Assembly (NCBI GenBank): GCA_008080745.1
Contig: SHMX01000011.1
Coordinates: 1-54,737 of the forward strand
Length of the DNA stretch: 54,737 bases
Direction: 5' to 3'
Source of the DNA: Candidatus Thorarchaeota archaeon
GTDB taxonomy: Archaea > Asgardarchaeota > Thorarchaeia > Thorarchaeales > Thorarchaeaceae
Position 1 is the first letter of the stretch. Each line of letters begins with the position of its first letter. A program made the translations under genes and the position numbers. Positions 24,201 to 32,356 of this stretch are shown here, in pieces. Under the pieces are notes generated by a model, which worked only from the letters and a program-made list of their open reading frames with translations, did no database searches and was not told the origin of the DNA.

Positions 24201-26429
24201 ATGGTTGCAATGAGTGAAGTTCCACCTGTATGGCAGATGATAAAGGAAGCAATTGATGCGCTCGATGGACGGGCTACTCATGCGGAGATACGTGAATACA
24301 TTCAGACGAAATATGGCGATATTTCGGATGCGATGATTAAGACCGAGATAAATTTCTGTTCCGTCAATAGTCCAACAAGAATATACGGTCCAGAGAATCA
24401 AGACCCACGAAGTACTAGGAATCCAGATGATAGATACGACCTTTTGTATCGTGTAGAACGTGGAACTGTAATGAAATATGACCCATATATTCATGGATAC
24501 TGGGAGATAGCCCAGGACTCACAGGGAAGAATGGTTGTCAGACAAGATGTGATGGACGATGCAGATGTATTCCTTGAAACTAAAGACCCAGAAGAATTAC
24601 GCAGAATAGGAGACCGTCTTGAAGAGCGACGAAGATATGTTGAGGCGGAGCTTGTCTATAGGATTGCCATCGATTTGGATGAAGAATACCATGCAGCATG
24701 GAACAATCTTGCTCTAGTTTTGGAAAAGCAAGGACGATATGAGGAGGCAAAAGAAGCCTACGAAAAAGCAATTTCTTTGAATCCGAATGACCCTGCAACT
24801 TGGAGTAATCTTGCAGATGCTCTAATTGAAATGAAGGCATTCTCTGAAGCAGAGAAAGCCTACAAGAAGGCACTGGAACTAGACAAGGAGAACCCGGTAA
24901 CATGGAATAACTACGGTCTTGCCCTTGAAGAACAGGGATTTTATGAGGAGGCAGAACGGGCTTTTCGAACATCTGTAAGAATCAATCCAGAGGATGCAGT
25001 TGCTTGGGGAAACCTTGGTGACCTTTTAGAACGTGATGACAGACTTGAAGAGGCCGAACATGCATATCGACGCTCCGTTGAATTAGATCCAGATAATGCA
25101 GACATCTGGTATATGTTAGGATGGACACTAGAACAGATGGACCGTTATGATGAGGCAATTGAAGCATATCGCTGGTCATCAGACATCGACCCAAATGATA
25201 TCGAGATTTGGAAGAAGTTAGGAGAGGTTCTGCAATATGTAAATCAATACGCAGAGGCATCCGATGCATATAGGAGAGCAATTAGAATAGAACCGAATGA
25301 TTCCAAATTGTGGAGGTCATTTGGTTGGGTGCAACTGATGGTCAACGAATTGAATACTGCTGAAAAATCATTTCTCAAAGCTATCAGTTACGAGTCGAAT
25401 GATGTGATGTCCCGAATCGGAATTGCAGTCATCCAAACAGAGGGGGAACAGTATAGTAGAACTATAAAGACATGTGAACAAATACTATCAATTGAGCCCG
25501 ATAATCCATATGGGTTGGTATTTCGTGCTATAGCCAAATGGAAACAAGGAGATATGGACGAATCTGAAAGAATGCTACATCATGCAACCGACCTTCATCC
25601 CGATTTTTATCTTGGATGGAGACACTTGGGAATATTCTACCAAGAAAAAGAAAGCTACTCAGAAGCAGAAGATTCACTCAGAATGGCCCTGGATCTTGAA
25701 CCTACCTATGCAGATTTGCACTATGAATTAGGAGTTATTCTTCTGGAACTTGATCAAAAAGAGGAGGCACTCAAAGAATTTCAAAGAGCGGTTAAATTGG
25801 ATGACGGATTCGTCCAGGCATGGGCAAGATTAGCCCTCATAGCAGACGAACTATCAAAATCAACCATAATGGAGTCAGCCAAACAGAAATACAACGAACT
25901 GTCGAAAGAGGGTAAAAAGACACGTTCACCAGTTCTAATTCCACCAGAAATAGCTGACTACGATGATGCGGAAGAGGTAGAAGAAATAGAAACTAGAAAA
26001 CGAACTCGACGAACTTCACTTCAAACAGAAATAGATGAATTGGATTCATCCCAGACATTCACGACCCAGCTAATGGAACTGTTTGTGGACTGGTTAAAAA
26101 GAAAGGGGGTCAGTTCTAGGCAAGAGCCCGATCATGTTGATGTAATATTCCAAACAGAGAATCATACTTATGCTGTAGAGGTGAAAGCACTACGAAATCC
26201 AATAGATGATATTCGGGATGCGGTGGGTCGGCTGCTTCAGTACAATTTACTACCGGAAAGACGTCCTGCGGATATCTGGATTATCCTAACAGATGAAAAA
26301 CCTGCAGATGCAGGACTTGTATGGATTCATAATCTAAGACAGAGAATGGGTAAAGAAAGTTTTCCAGTGTATCTGGGATGGCAAGAAGGTTCCGAGTTTA
26401 TTTTTGATGAGATAGAATTGAATCTTTAG
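24201..26429 (+). CDS. HTH - TPR array - PD-(D/E)XK-like nuclease fusion protein
   Basis: A 742-aa three-part protein. Residues about 5-115 look like a winged-helix domain of the kind found next to restriction enzymes (P-V-W-Q-M-I-K-E-A-I, later G-Y-W-E-I). Residues about 130-580 are twelve or thirteen TPR units of 34 residues, with W-N-N-L-A, A-x-x-A-Y-x-x-A and D/N-P-x-D consensus. After an acidic linker, residues 650-742 contain D-V-I-F ... Y-A-V-E-V-K-A ... D-A-V-G-R-L-L-Q-Y, matching the D ... E-x-K ... Q-x3-Y pattern of PD-(D/E)XK nucleases. No ribosome-binding site is clear before ATG 24201. It is convergent with, and overlaps by four bases, a regulator gene. Function unknown; nucleic-acid cleavage guided by TPR partners is an inference. 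Confidence 0.8.
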   Translation: MVAMSEVPPVWQMIKEAIDALDGRATHAEIREYIQTKYGDISDAMIKTEINFCSVNSPTRIYGPENQDPRSTRNPDDRYDLLYRVERGTVMKYDPYIHGYWEIAQDSQGRMVVRQDVMDDADVFLETKDPEELRRIGDRLEERRRYVEAELVYRIAIDLDEEYHAAWNNLALVLEKQGRYEEAKEAYEKAISLNPNDPATWSNLADALIEMKAFSEAEKAYKKALELDKENPVTWNNYGLALEEQGFYEEAERAFRTSVRINPEDAVAWGNLGDLLERDDRLEEAEHAYRRSVELDPDNADIWYMLGWTLEQMDRYDEAIEAYRWSSDIDPNDIEIWKKLGEVLQYVNQYAEASDAYRRAIRIEPNDSKLWRSFGWVQLMVNELNTAEKSFLKAISYESNDVMSRIGIAVIQTEGEQYSRTIKTCEQILSIEPDNPYGLVFRAIAKWKQGDMDESERMLHHATDLHPDFYLGWRHLGIFYQEKESYSEAEDSLRMALDLEPTYADLHYELGVILLELDQKEEALKEFQRAVKLDDGFVQAWARLALIADELSKSTIMESAKQKYNELSKEGKKTRSPVLIPPEIADYDDAEEVEEIETRKRTRRTSLQTEIDELDSSQTFTTQLMELFVDWLKRKGVSSRQEPDHVDVIFQTENHTYAVEVKALRNPIDDIRDAVGRLLQYNLLPERRPADIWIILTDEKPADAGLVWIHNLRQRMGKESFPVYLGWQEGSEFIFDEIELNL

Positions 26430-27640
26430 TGTGTTCGAAGAGCAGCCAGAGGTACATCACGAACATAGCTTTGGTCTGTCTTCCATCCAATCTCATCATT
26501 GTGATTCTCATGATAGAAATAATAGGTAAAAGCTGAGTCAAACTGCATCTGGAGAACAGACACATTGTCGGCATGTTCCCATATAAACTCTGAAAATTCT
26601 GGAGCAAAGGAGGGAGACGAGGTAGTGAACAAAACAAAACTATCCTCGTCCGATACCAATTGACACTCGAAGGGAACAAGCTTGGATCGGACGAAATGAT
26701 GTAATGTCGAATTGTTCAATTCTGAATTCGGTCGGAAATAGCCAATAATCGCTTGTGGATATGTCAAATCGAATACAGACCGATCATAATAGAGTTGTTC
26801 ATCAGGGGCAACAGACTTGCGGATTTTCTTTACTCTGCGTGAAATAGTGGTCGGGTCACGATTATGATGATCTCCAAGATCTTTCTTAGGAATCTTGGAA
26901 TTGATGGTCAATTCTCGAAGAAGTAATTTGTCAAGAGAATCAAGGGAAACTTTCTTCTTCAATTCAAGAGCGGGAAGAGATGGAATCTCTTTTTCGTGTT
27001 CAATCATTTTGTCCCAGATAATATCAAGGGCACTCTGTTTTAATCCCGGTTCAGATTTCAGGGCAGATTCAATCTTCCATGTGTTTGACTTCTTATCCCA
27101 TTGACTAAAGTCAGCGGGAATTTTCGACGTATACAGTGAATTCTGAGTCTGAAAACTCTCGAAAAGACCCTGTTTCTGAAGGTCTTCAAACAGAGATTTC
27201 ATTTCATTTTCAGTTGCTGGAGGGATATCGAACTGAGCATAAAAAACAGCCCCACGCGAATATGCTACCGTGCGATAATGAGTGTATGGATGCTCATCAC
27301 ACAACAACTTCAATTTGTTCAAGCTTTTCCTATCAGGAACCTGATGGAAGAATACATGCTGACGCCTCAGACCGAGCTCATGTGGGAGGTAGACTACCTC
27401 TATCTCTGTCTGTATGCGTTTTCCAAGAATTGGATCTGTTATTTCCTTATCAACACGAAGGAAACCTTTCTCCTTCATCTGAAGCAGCCTAGTACGTACT
27501 GTTTCAATAGACACGGAAATCTCAGAGCTTGTATTCACAGCTGATTTAATCTCGTGAAGTGTAGATGATGGGTTATTCTTTAACTGAAGAAAGATTTCAT
27601 AATCCTTCATATCGAATTCATAACCCCTCCAAGCAACCAT
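26426..27640 (-). CDS. Two-module Lrp/AsnC-like transcription regulator
   Basis: A 404-aa cytosolic protein with two winged-helix segments (about residues 10-60 and 235-285). The second contains L-L-L-R-E-L-T-I-N-S-K-I-P-K-K-D-L-G and T-T-I-S-R-R-V-K-K-I, a good recognition-helix pattern. Each is followed by an alpha/beta region in place of a RAM domain. ATG 27640 follows GGTGA. It is longer than the tandem regulator at 16714 but of similar plan. It ends convergently inside the last codons of the HTH-TPR-nuclease gene. Targets are unknown. Confidence 0.65.
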   Translation of the reverse strand: MVAWRGYEFDMKDYEIFLQLKNNPSSTLHEIKSAVNTSSEISVSIETVRTRLLQMKEKGFLRVDKEITDPILGKRIQTEIEVVYLPHELGLRRQHVFFHQVPDRKSLNKLKLLCDEHPYTHYRTVAYSRGAVFYAQFDIPPATENEMKSLFEDLQKQGLFESFQTQNSLYTSKIPADFSQWDKKSNTWKIESALKSEPGLKQSALDIIWDKMIEHEKEIPSLPALELKKKVSLDSLDKLLLRELTINSKIPKKDLGDHHNRDPTTISRRVKKIRKSVAPDEQLYYDRSVFDLTYPQAIIGYFRPNSELNNSTLHHFVRSKLVPFECQLVSDEDSFVLFTTSSPSFAPEFSEFIWEHADNVSVLQMQFDSAFTYYFYHENHNDEIGWKTDQSYVRDVPLAALRTH

Positions 27641-27694
27641 TTAGTTTCACCTTTTCATCAATGTTCTGTCGTTCTTCTGTTTCTTGAGTTGTTA

Positions 27695-28195
27695 CTAGTA
27701 TACAACTAGTGTTGGTTCTCCACCAGGCGACCCTCCAGGAGGATCAAAGGTATGACTCACTGTGTCAGAGTCCCAGTATGGTGAGATAAGCAGTGCATCG
27801 ACATGAATCGTATAATCACCACTCTCAGTAGCATAATCAAAGAATACATTTCTGAGATAAATTGTGTCGGTCCATGCAAATACATGAACTTCATAACAAT
27901 ATGAAGCCCCAGAGGGCAATTCAAGAGTTATCCAGTAATAGTATTCGTAAATCCAAGAACTTGATAACTCGAATTTAATTACCGAGAATACATCATTTTC
28001 CATACCATCTCCATCCAGACAAGTGTAGTATGCTGTTTCGATAGATACAGCAATACGAGGACTGGTAGGATAAGCAGGATATGCACTAACACCAGATACC
28101 GTGGACATAACAAAAAACAGTGAGAAGAGAACACCAAATAGAACAACCCGAGGGCGAAGTGATCGGCCAGAGTTGGCTTTGTTGGTCTTTGTCAT
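27695..28195 (-). CDS. Small secreted protein of unknown function
   Basis: About 166 aa. A basic N-terminus (residues 1-16) and hydrophobic signal segment (about 17-38, ending V-S-A-Y-P) indicate export. The mature part is beta-rich with many Tyr and Trp, two Cys that could form a disulfide (T-C-L-D-G-D-G and S-Y-C-Y-E), and a Pro/Gly-rich tail P-G-G-S-P-G-G. No membrane anchor is visible at the C-terminus, so it may be released. ATG 28195 is preferred to an in-frame start 22 codons earlier, which would spoil the signal peptide. It is divergent from the subtilase gene, so the two may be coregulated. I do not recognise the family. Confidence 0.65.
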   Translation of the reverse strand: MTKTNKANSGRSLRPRVVLFGVLFSLFFVMSTVSGVSAYPAYPTSPRIAVSIETAYYTCLDGDGMENDVFSVIKFELSSSWIYEYYYWITLELPSGASYCYEVHVFAWTDTIYLRNVFFDYATESGDYTIHVDALLISPYWDSDTVSHTFDPPGGSPGGEPTLVVY

Positions 28196-28230
28196 GTTTC
28201 CCAGCTCTATAGTGCAGGAATTACAAAAGG

Positions 28231-28290
28231 ATATATATATCAATTCCGAAAAATCCCGCATGCCATTTTTTCAACATGTTTATATATAAT
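28231..28290. promoter_or_regulatory. Divergent promoter region between secreted protein and subtilase
   Basis: ATATATATAT at 28231-28240 lies about 35 bases before the minus-strand ATG 28195. TTTATATATAAT at 28279-28290 is the best TATA box for the plus-strand subtilase, leaving a leader of about 70 bases. That leader contains a small hairpin CCGAT-N8-ATCGG just before the ribosome-binding GGGAG. Confidence 0.5.
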
Positions 28291-28381
28291 ATTTGACATT
28301 CGTGCAAGATAAGAAACTGACCTGATTGGGACCACCAAGACGGTCACGCTTCCGATTAACAATGATCGGGAGCATTCGGTG

Positions 28382-30232
28382 ATGAGAATGAAGAACAGAC
28401 ACAAAATGGTGTTGTTCGCAGCCGTATTGGCAGCAGTACTTGTTTTTCCAAATCTATCTGCTATGCCCAATGCGACTGTTACAACAAGTTCGAATTATGT
28501 TGATGCTGTGATTATGTTTAATCCCGGTGTCGATGTGAATTTACAAGATTTTGACATTATTCACGAGTATAGCTCATTGAATGGTGTTACAGCAAGAATC
28601 CCCATGGTATTCTACAGAATACTGGAACAATCTTGGTTCGTATCAGCAATACAGATTGACCATGAAGTAACGATTTTCCAAGACACTCTAGATTGGGGTG
28701 TTGACGATGTCGAAGCAGAACGTGTATGGGGCGGTAGTGAGAACGCGATTGATGTCATCAGTGGTAATGTTGATGGTACCGGTATCAATGTAGCAATCTT
28801 AGATACTGGTATTGACTATACCCATCCTGATTTGGATGACATCTATGCTGGCGGTTATGACTTTGTCGAGAATGACAATGACCCCAAAGACGAAAATGGC
28901 CACGGTACTCATTGTGCAGGAATAGTTGCTGCAGAAGATAATGGACAAGGCGTCATTGGTGTCGCACCTCATGCCTCAATATATGCGGTACGAGTTCTTG
29001 ATGCACAAGGTTCTGGCTCTATCAGCGATATTGTTGCTGGGATTGATTGGGCTGTAAACAACAACATGGATATAATTTCCATGAGTCTAGGAGCTAGTTC
29101 GGGAGATTCATCCTTGGAGTCTGCAGTTGATCAGGCCTACAATGCTGGGCTTGTAGTGGTTGCAGCTTCTGGTAATGACGGACATAATGGAATCTCATAT
29201 CCGGCAGCATATTCAAGCGTAATTGCAGTTGGAGCTACCGATTCTAATCATAATCTGGCTAGCTTTAGCAACTATGGAGCTGAACAAGAGGTAGTTGCAC
29301 CAGGCGTGGACATCTATAGTACCATGCCAACATACAGAGTCACTCTGAACTCTTGGTGGTATGGTGGATTAAGCCAAGACTATTCCGAGATGGATGGTAC
29401 ATCAATGGCATGCCCGATGGTTGCTGGTGTTGCAGCACTGATTCTTGATGCAGATGCAACACTAAGTCCTTCAGAGGTAAGGGATATACTACACACTACT
29501 TCAGTAGACCTTGGCTCATCGGGTTGGGATAGCACCTATGGATATGGACTAGTCGATGCAGAGATGGCTGTTGAAGAGGCTGGCGGAGGAGGAACTCCAA
29601 CAGATGAGAAACCAACGGTTTCAATTGTTGATCCAAATAACGGTGAAACTGTTTCGGACACTCATAGAATCTACGTATCAGCCAGTGATGACAATGGTAT
29701 TTCAAAAGTAGAAATCAATGTTGATTCTGGAAACTGGATCGATATAACAAGCAATTTCGATGGAACATACTACTATTACGACTGGGACACCACTCAAGAG
29801 TCAGATGGTAGCCATACAATAAACGCTCGTGCCACAGACACAGCAAGTCAGACCGATACTGATTCAATATCCGTAACCGTGAACAACGGAGGTACTACTA
29901 CCGACACGATGCACGTTGCATCAATTGCAATGAGCTATGAAGAGGTACGCTGGTGGTTCTGGGTTATCGGATATGATGTATACACCGAGGTAACAGTACA
30001 TGATGGGAACGGAAACCCACTCGAAGGCGTAACTGTATACCTTGAAATGACTCTCCCAGATGGTTCAAGCGCAACTGGTAATGCTGATACCGGGTCTGAT
30101 GGAATTGTTACTTTTGTCTTAGAACAAGGTGATTCGGGAACCTACACTTCCACAGTGACAGACCTTCAGAAGACCGGATACAGCTACGTATCATCTGACA
30201 ACGTAGAAACCTCAGAAACTCTAACTATCTAA
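28382..30232 (+). CDS. Secreted subtilisin-like serine protease
   Basis: About 616 aa. Signal peptide (residues about 7-27), an inhibitor-like propeptide to about 105, then an S8 peptidase domain. The catalytic triad is complete: Asp in I-L-D-T-G-I-D-Y-T-H, His in N-G-H-G-T-H-C-A-G, Ser in G-T-S-M-A-C-P; the oxyanion Asn is in A-A-S-G-N-D-G. Two beta domains follow: an Ig-like one (about 410-510) and one near 520-616 with L-E-G-V-T-V-Y-L-E, carboxypeptidase-regulatory-like. No C-terminal membrane anchor is evident, so it is probably secreted. ATG 28382 is chosen among three close starts. A strong hairpin terminator follows. Confidence 0.95.
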   Translation: MRMKNRHKMVLFAAVLAAVLVFPNLSAMPNATVTTSSNYVDAVIMFNPGVDVNLQDFDIIHEYSSLNGVTARIPMVFYRILEQSWFVSAIQIDHEVTIFQDTLDWGVDDVEAERVWGGSENAIDVISGNVDGTGINVAILDTGIDYTHPDLDDIYAGGYDFVENDNDPKDENGHGTHCAGIVAAEDNGQGVIGVAPHASIYAVRVLDAQGSGSISDIVAGIDWAVNNNMDIISMSLGASSGDSSLESAVDQAYNAGLVVVAASGNDGHNGISYPAAYSSVIAVGATDSNHNLASFSNYGAEQEVVAPGVDIYSTMPTYRVTLNSWWYGGLSQDYSEMDGTSMACPMVAGVAALILDADATLSPSEVRDILHTTSVDLGSSGWDSTYGYGLVDAEMAVEEAGGGGTPTDEKPTVSIVDPNNGETVSDTHRIYVSASDDNGISKVEINVDSGNWIDITSNFDGTYYYYDWDTTQESDGSHTINARATDTASQTDTDSISVTVNNGGTTTDTMHVASIAMSYEEVRWWFWVIGYDVYTEVTVHDGNGNPLEGVTVYLEMTLPDGSSATGNADTGSDGIVTFVLEQGDSGTYTSTVTDLQKTGYSYVSSDNVETSETLTI

Positions 30233-30247
30233 GAGTTGTCTTCCCCT

Positions 30248-30279
30248 AAGCCCGATTCTTTCGGGCTTCTTCTTTTTTT
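30248..30279 (+). terminator. Hairpin terminator of the subtilase gene
   Basis: Perfect 7-bp stem AAGCCCG/CGGGCTT with loop ATTCTTT, followed by CTTCTTTTTTT, 15 bases after the stop codon. Confidence 0.85.
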
Positions 30280-31768
30280 ATTCGAATTGTGGCCTCTTCT
30301 TCTTTTTGAAAACGCCTCTTACACTTTCTAATGGAAGTTGGAGAGTATGCCGCAAGCCATCAACAGTAGAGAGGTTGCGTACATTTCTTCGAGTTTCAGC
30401 AATGATTGCATCGATTATTACCTTCTCCTCAACTTCACCCTGTTCCTTAACCAGAGCTAATCGATGAATTGCATAAACACCAATCAATACGGAGAATAGA
30501 AAGAGGAAATCAATGCCGGAGAGATAGATTGTGTTGAATATGATTTGGCCCATAGGATTGTTCCAAGTGAAGGTGAATATGAGTTCATGTTCTGCTAAGA
30601 GATCCGCCGAAATGCCACCTATGATTGGAGCCACTGATGCCGCAGAAGATATGACAACACTTCTTGTTGCAATGTAACCAGGAGCCTGCCCTCTGGGTGC
30701 GAGTTTCAACCCGATATTAGTGGATGTCAGGTTAACACCTGCAGCAGACAGGCCAGTAAGAAGATGAATAATAACAAGAAGGGGAATATCTAGAAAAGCT
30801 TCCTGAGCAACGGTGGTAAATGCCCAGAGAAGAGTGCCCACAAGAAACAGAGGTGCAGTTATTTGCAGAACCGATTTGTTGGTGAACCGATCAGACAGCG
30901 AACCCCAAAACCTGAAGAATACGATACTGACAATCTGGGTCAATGCAGAGAGGCCTGTTGCAATAGGTAATTCAAGTCCCAACCGAGTCAAGAGATATAC
31001 AGTAAAGAATGGTGCTACTAAACTGGTGCTGAAACTCCATAGACCAGAAAAAATCATGAGATTTCTAAAATTATCGTTTTCAAAGGGGTGACGGATTTGG
31101 TCTAGGAAACCGAGCTGTTTCTCCGACACCTCCATTTTTGGCTCAGGTATAGATTGAGTAAGAATAAGAGAAACAATTCCAAAAGAGAAGGCCAGAAAGA
31201 AAAGAAAACTGTAACTGTAAACGGTTAATCCAAAACCCCAATTACTCCACTCACCTACAATAATGCCACCGAGGAAAGTTACTATTACCGCTATAATGGC
31301 ATTATAGGCTAAACGCCGTGAGAAGAAACGTCCCAACTTGTTTAACGGTACCAAATCACGCAACCAAGAATTCCAGCTAGGAGAACCAATTGCGATGAAT
31401 GCAGATTGGATTGCCACAGTACCAATGAGAAAAATCAATGATAAGTCGGGGGTACTGAGAAAGGGAATCAAAGCCATAAATAGGATGGCAAGCCGACTAC
31501 CAATTGTGGTAATCGTGTTAATACGCTTACGTGTTCGGTATTTCTCCACAATATAGATCGAGGGGATTTGCAAGAACTGAGTGATAGAGGGAGTTGCAGC
31601 TAAAAGACCAATGACAGTATTAGGAGCCCCCAATAGAATAGCAAATGCTACTAAGAAGACACCTTCTGTAAGAGTGATTTTTACTTGAGAAGCTAAACCT
31701 TGTTGAAGGACTCTTCTAAGTGCCTTATCATCCACTATTGTAGAAGATTCTGTCACTTTATCACTCAT
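30278..31768 (-). CDS. MFS transporter
   Basis: Major-facilitator membrane protein of about 496 aa with some eleven or twelve helices and a cytosolic C-terminal tail ending in a basic cluster. MFS-like features are L-L-A-A-T-P-S near the start, a loop with R-D-L-V-P-L-N-K-L-G-R-F-F (the family's P-x-x-x-R-G/R-x-F element) after helix 5, and R-F-W-G-S-L-S-D-R-F as the second-half A-like motif. The substrate cannot be deduced. ATG 31768 with GGAG upstream is preferred over a start 39 codons earlier. A compact structured element lies 100-190 bases upstream on the same strand and could act in its leader. Confidence 0.85.
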   Translation of the reverse strand: MSDKVTESSTIVDDKALRRVLQQGLASQVKITLTEGVFLVAFAILLGAPNTVIGLLAATPSITQFLQIPSIYIVEKYRTRKRINTITTIGSRLAILFMALIPFLSTPDLSLIFLIGTVAIQSAFIAIGSPSWNSWLRDLVPLNKLGRFFSRRLAYNAIIAVIVTFLGGIIVGEWSNWGFGLTVYSYSFLFFLAFSFGIVSLILTQSIPEPKMEVSEKQLGFLDQIRHPFENDNFRNLMIFSGLWSFSTSLVAPFFTVYLLTRLGLELPIATGLSALTQIVSIVFFRFWGSLSDRFTNKSVLQITAPLFLVGTLLWAFTTVAQEAFLDIPLLVIIHLLTGLSAAGVNLTSTNIGLKLAPRGQAPGYIATRSVVISSAASVAPIIGGISADLLAEHELIFTFTWNNPMGQIIFNTIYLSGIDFLFLFSVLIGVYAIHRLALVKEQGEVEEKVIIDAIIAETRRNVRNLSTVDGLRHTLQLPLESVRGVFKKKKRPQFE

Positions 31769-31864
31769 TTCAGTTTTCTCCAAGAAACGACAACCATTAG
31801 ATGATACATTCAAACTAATGAACACTTGGTCTAAAATAGGAGTATAAATTGTGTTAGCGATAAT

Positions 31865-31959
31865 AAGTAGGTAGGCTTCCAGCAAGGCGCACTATTTGGG
31901 TGTGGTAACGAAGGAACATGTGTTACCATAATGTCCCCTGCCAGGGGGCCTACCCACCT
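31865..31959. ncRNA. Candidate structured RNA or leader switch upstream of the MFS gene
   Basis: The outer stem GGTAGGC (31870-31876) pairs perfectly with GCCTACC (31948-31954) and can extend inward by four pairs (two G-U). Inside are a 9-bp stem TGTGGTAAC/GTTACCATA (31901-31909 with 31922-31930) and the hairpin CCCC-TGCCA-GGGG (35-38 with 44-47 of 319xx). GGGG can pair either with CCCC or with the inward extension of the outer stem, a mutually exclusive arrangement like a switch. No known riboswitch or tRNA consensus was recognised. Strand is unknown; on the minus strand it would be the MFS leader. A small inverted-repeat element is the alternative. Confidence 0.45.
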
Positions 31960-32057
31960 CTTTATGGAATTTGTATGCACTAAAATTTTTTGACTAAACA
32001 AGAAATCAAGTAATACCACATGGTAATGTTTAGATGTGGCTTTAATACGCCAAACTC

Positions 32058-32348
32058 ATGACAAGGTGCAATACCATGGGTTGGTGTAATATGGTCAGAG
32101 GACCCTGCAAAGGGAATAAATGTGACTTTTGGGCAAGAGCCAAGCTCAAGAAAATGACAGTAGAGGATATAGTTCAGCGTATTCAGGACAGTGTAGCGGA
32201 ATGTGACTCTAGTAATGGAAAAGAATTAGAAGATGCAATAGAGGACTTCTGGACTGCATTTGGCATTAAAGATATGGACGTCTTGCGAGAAGAAGATATG
32301 AGCCTGTTCTCCAAAATCCAAGAGGCCGAAGAACAGGTCCGAGCATAA
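32058..32348 (+). CDS. Small protein with N-terminal four-cysteine motif
   Basis: A 96-aa protein. Four cysteines at positions 4, 10, 17 and 22 (C-x5-C-x6-C-x4-C) lie in the first 25 residues, a possible zinc or iron-sulfur site. The rest is acidic and helical. ATG 32058 has no ribosome-binding site; an ATG at 32076 would drop the first two cysteines' context. It is convergent with the FAD dehydrogenase gene, 8 bases apart. Family not recognised. The spacing of the cysteines does not match classical ferredoxins. Confidence 0.6.
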   Translation: MTRCNTMGWCNMVRGPCKGNKCDFWARAKLKKMTVEDIVQRIQDSVAECDSSNGKELEDAIEDFWTAFGIKDMDVLREEDMSLFSKIQEAEEQVRA

Positions 32349-32356
32349 TTTGAATT

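Noticed and set aside
24060-24494. Long minus-strand open frame across the start of the HTH-TPR-nuclease gene
   Set aside because: It lacks domain signals and overlaps a clear coding region with recognisable domains on the plus strand.
27674-27715. ACTAGT-N5-ACTAGT near the end of the secreted-protein gene as an integration site
   Set aside because: Two short palindromic hexamers only; no integrase, tRNA or second copy found.
31870-31954. tRNA gene: a 7-bp closing stem at about tRNA length
   Set aside because: There is no T-arm GTTCRANNC, no D-arm GG and no usable anticodon loop on either strand.
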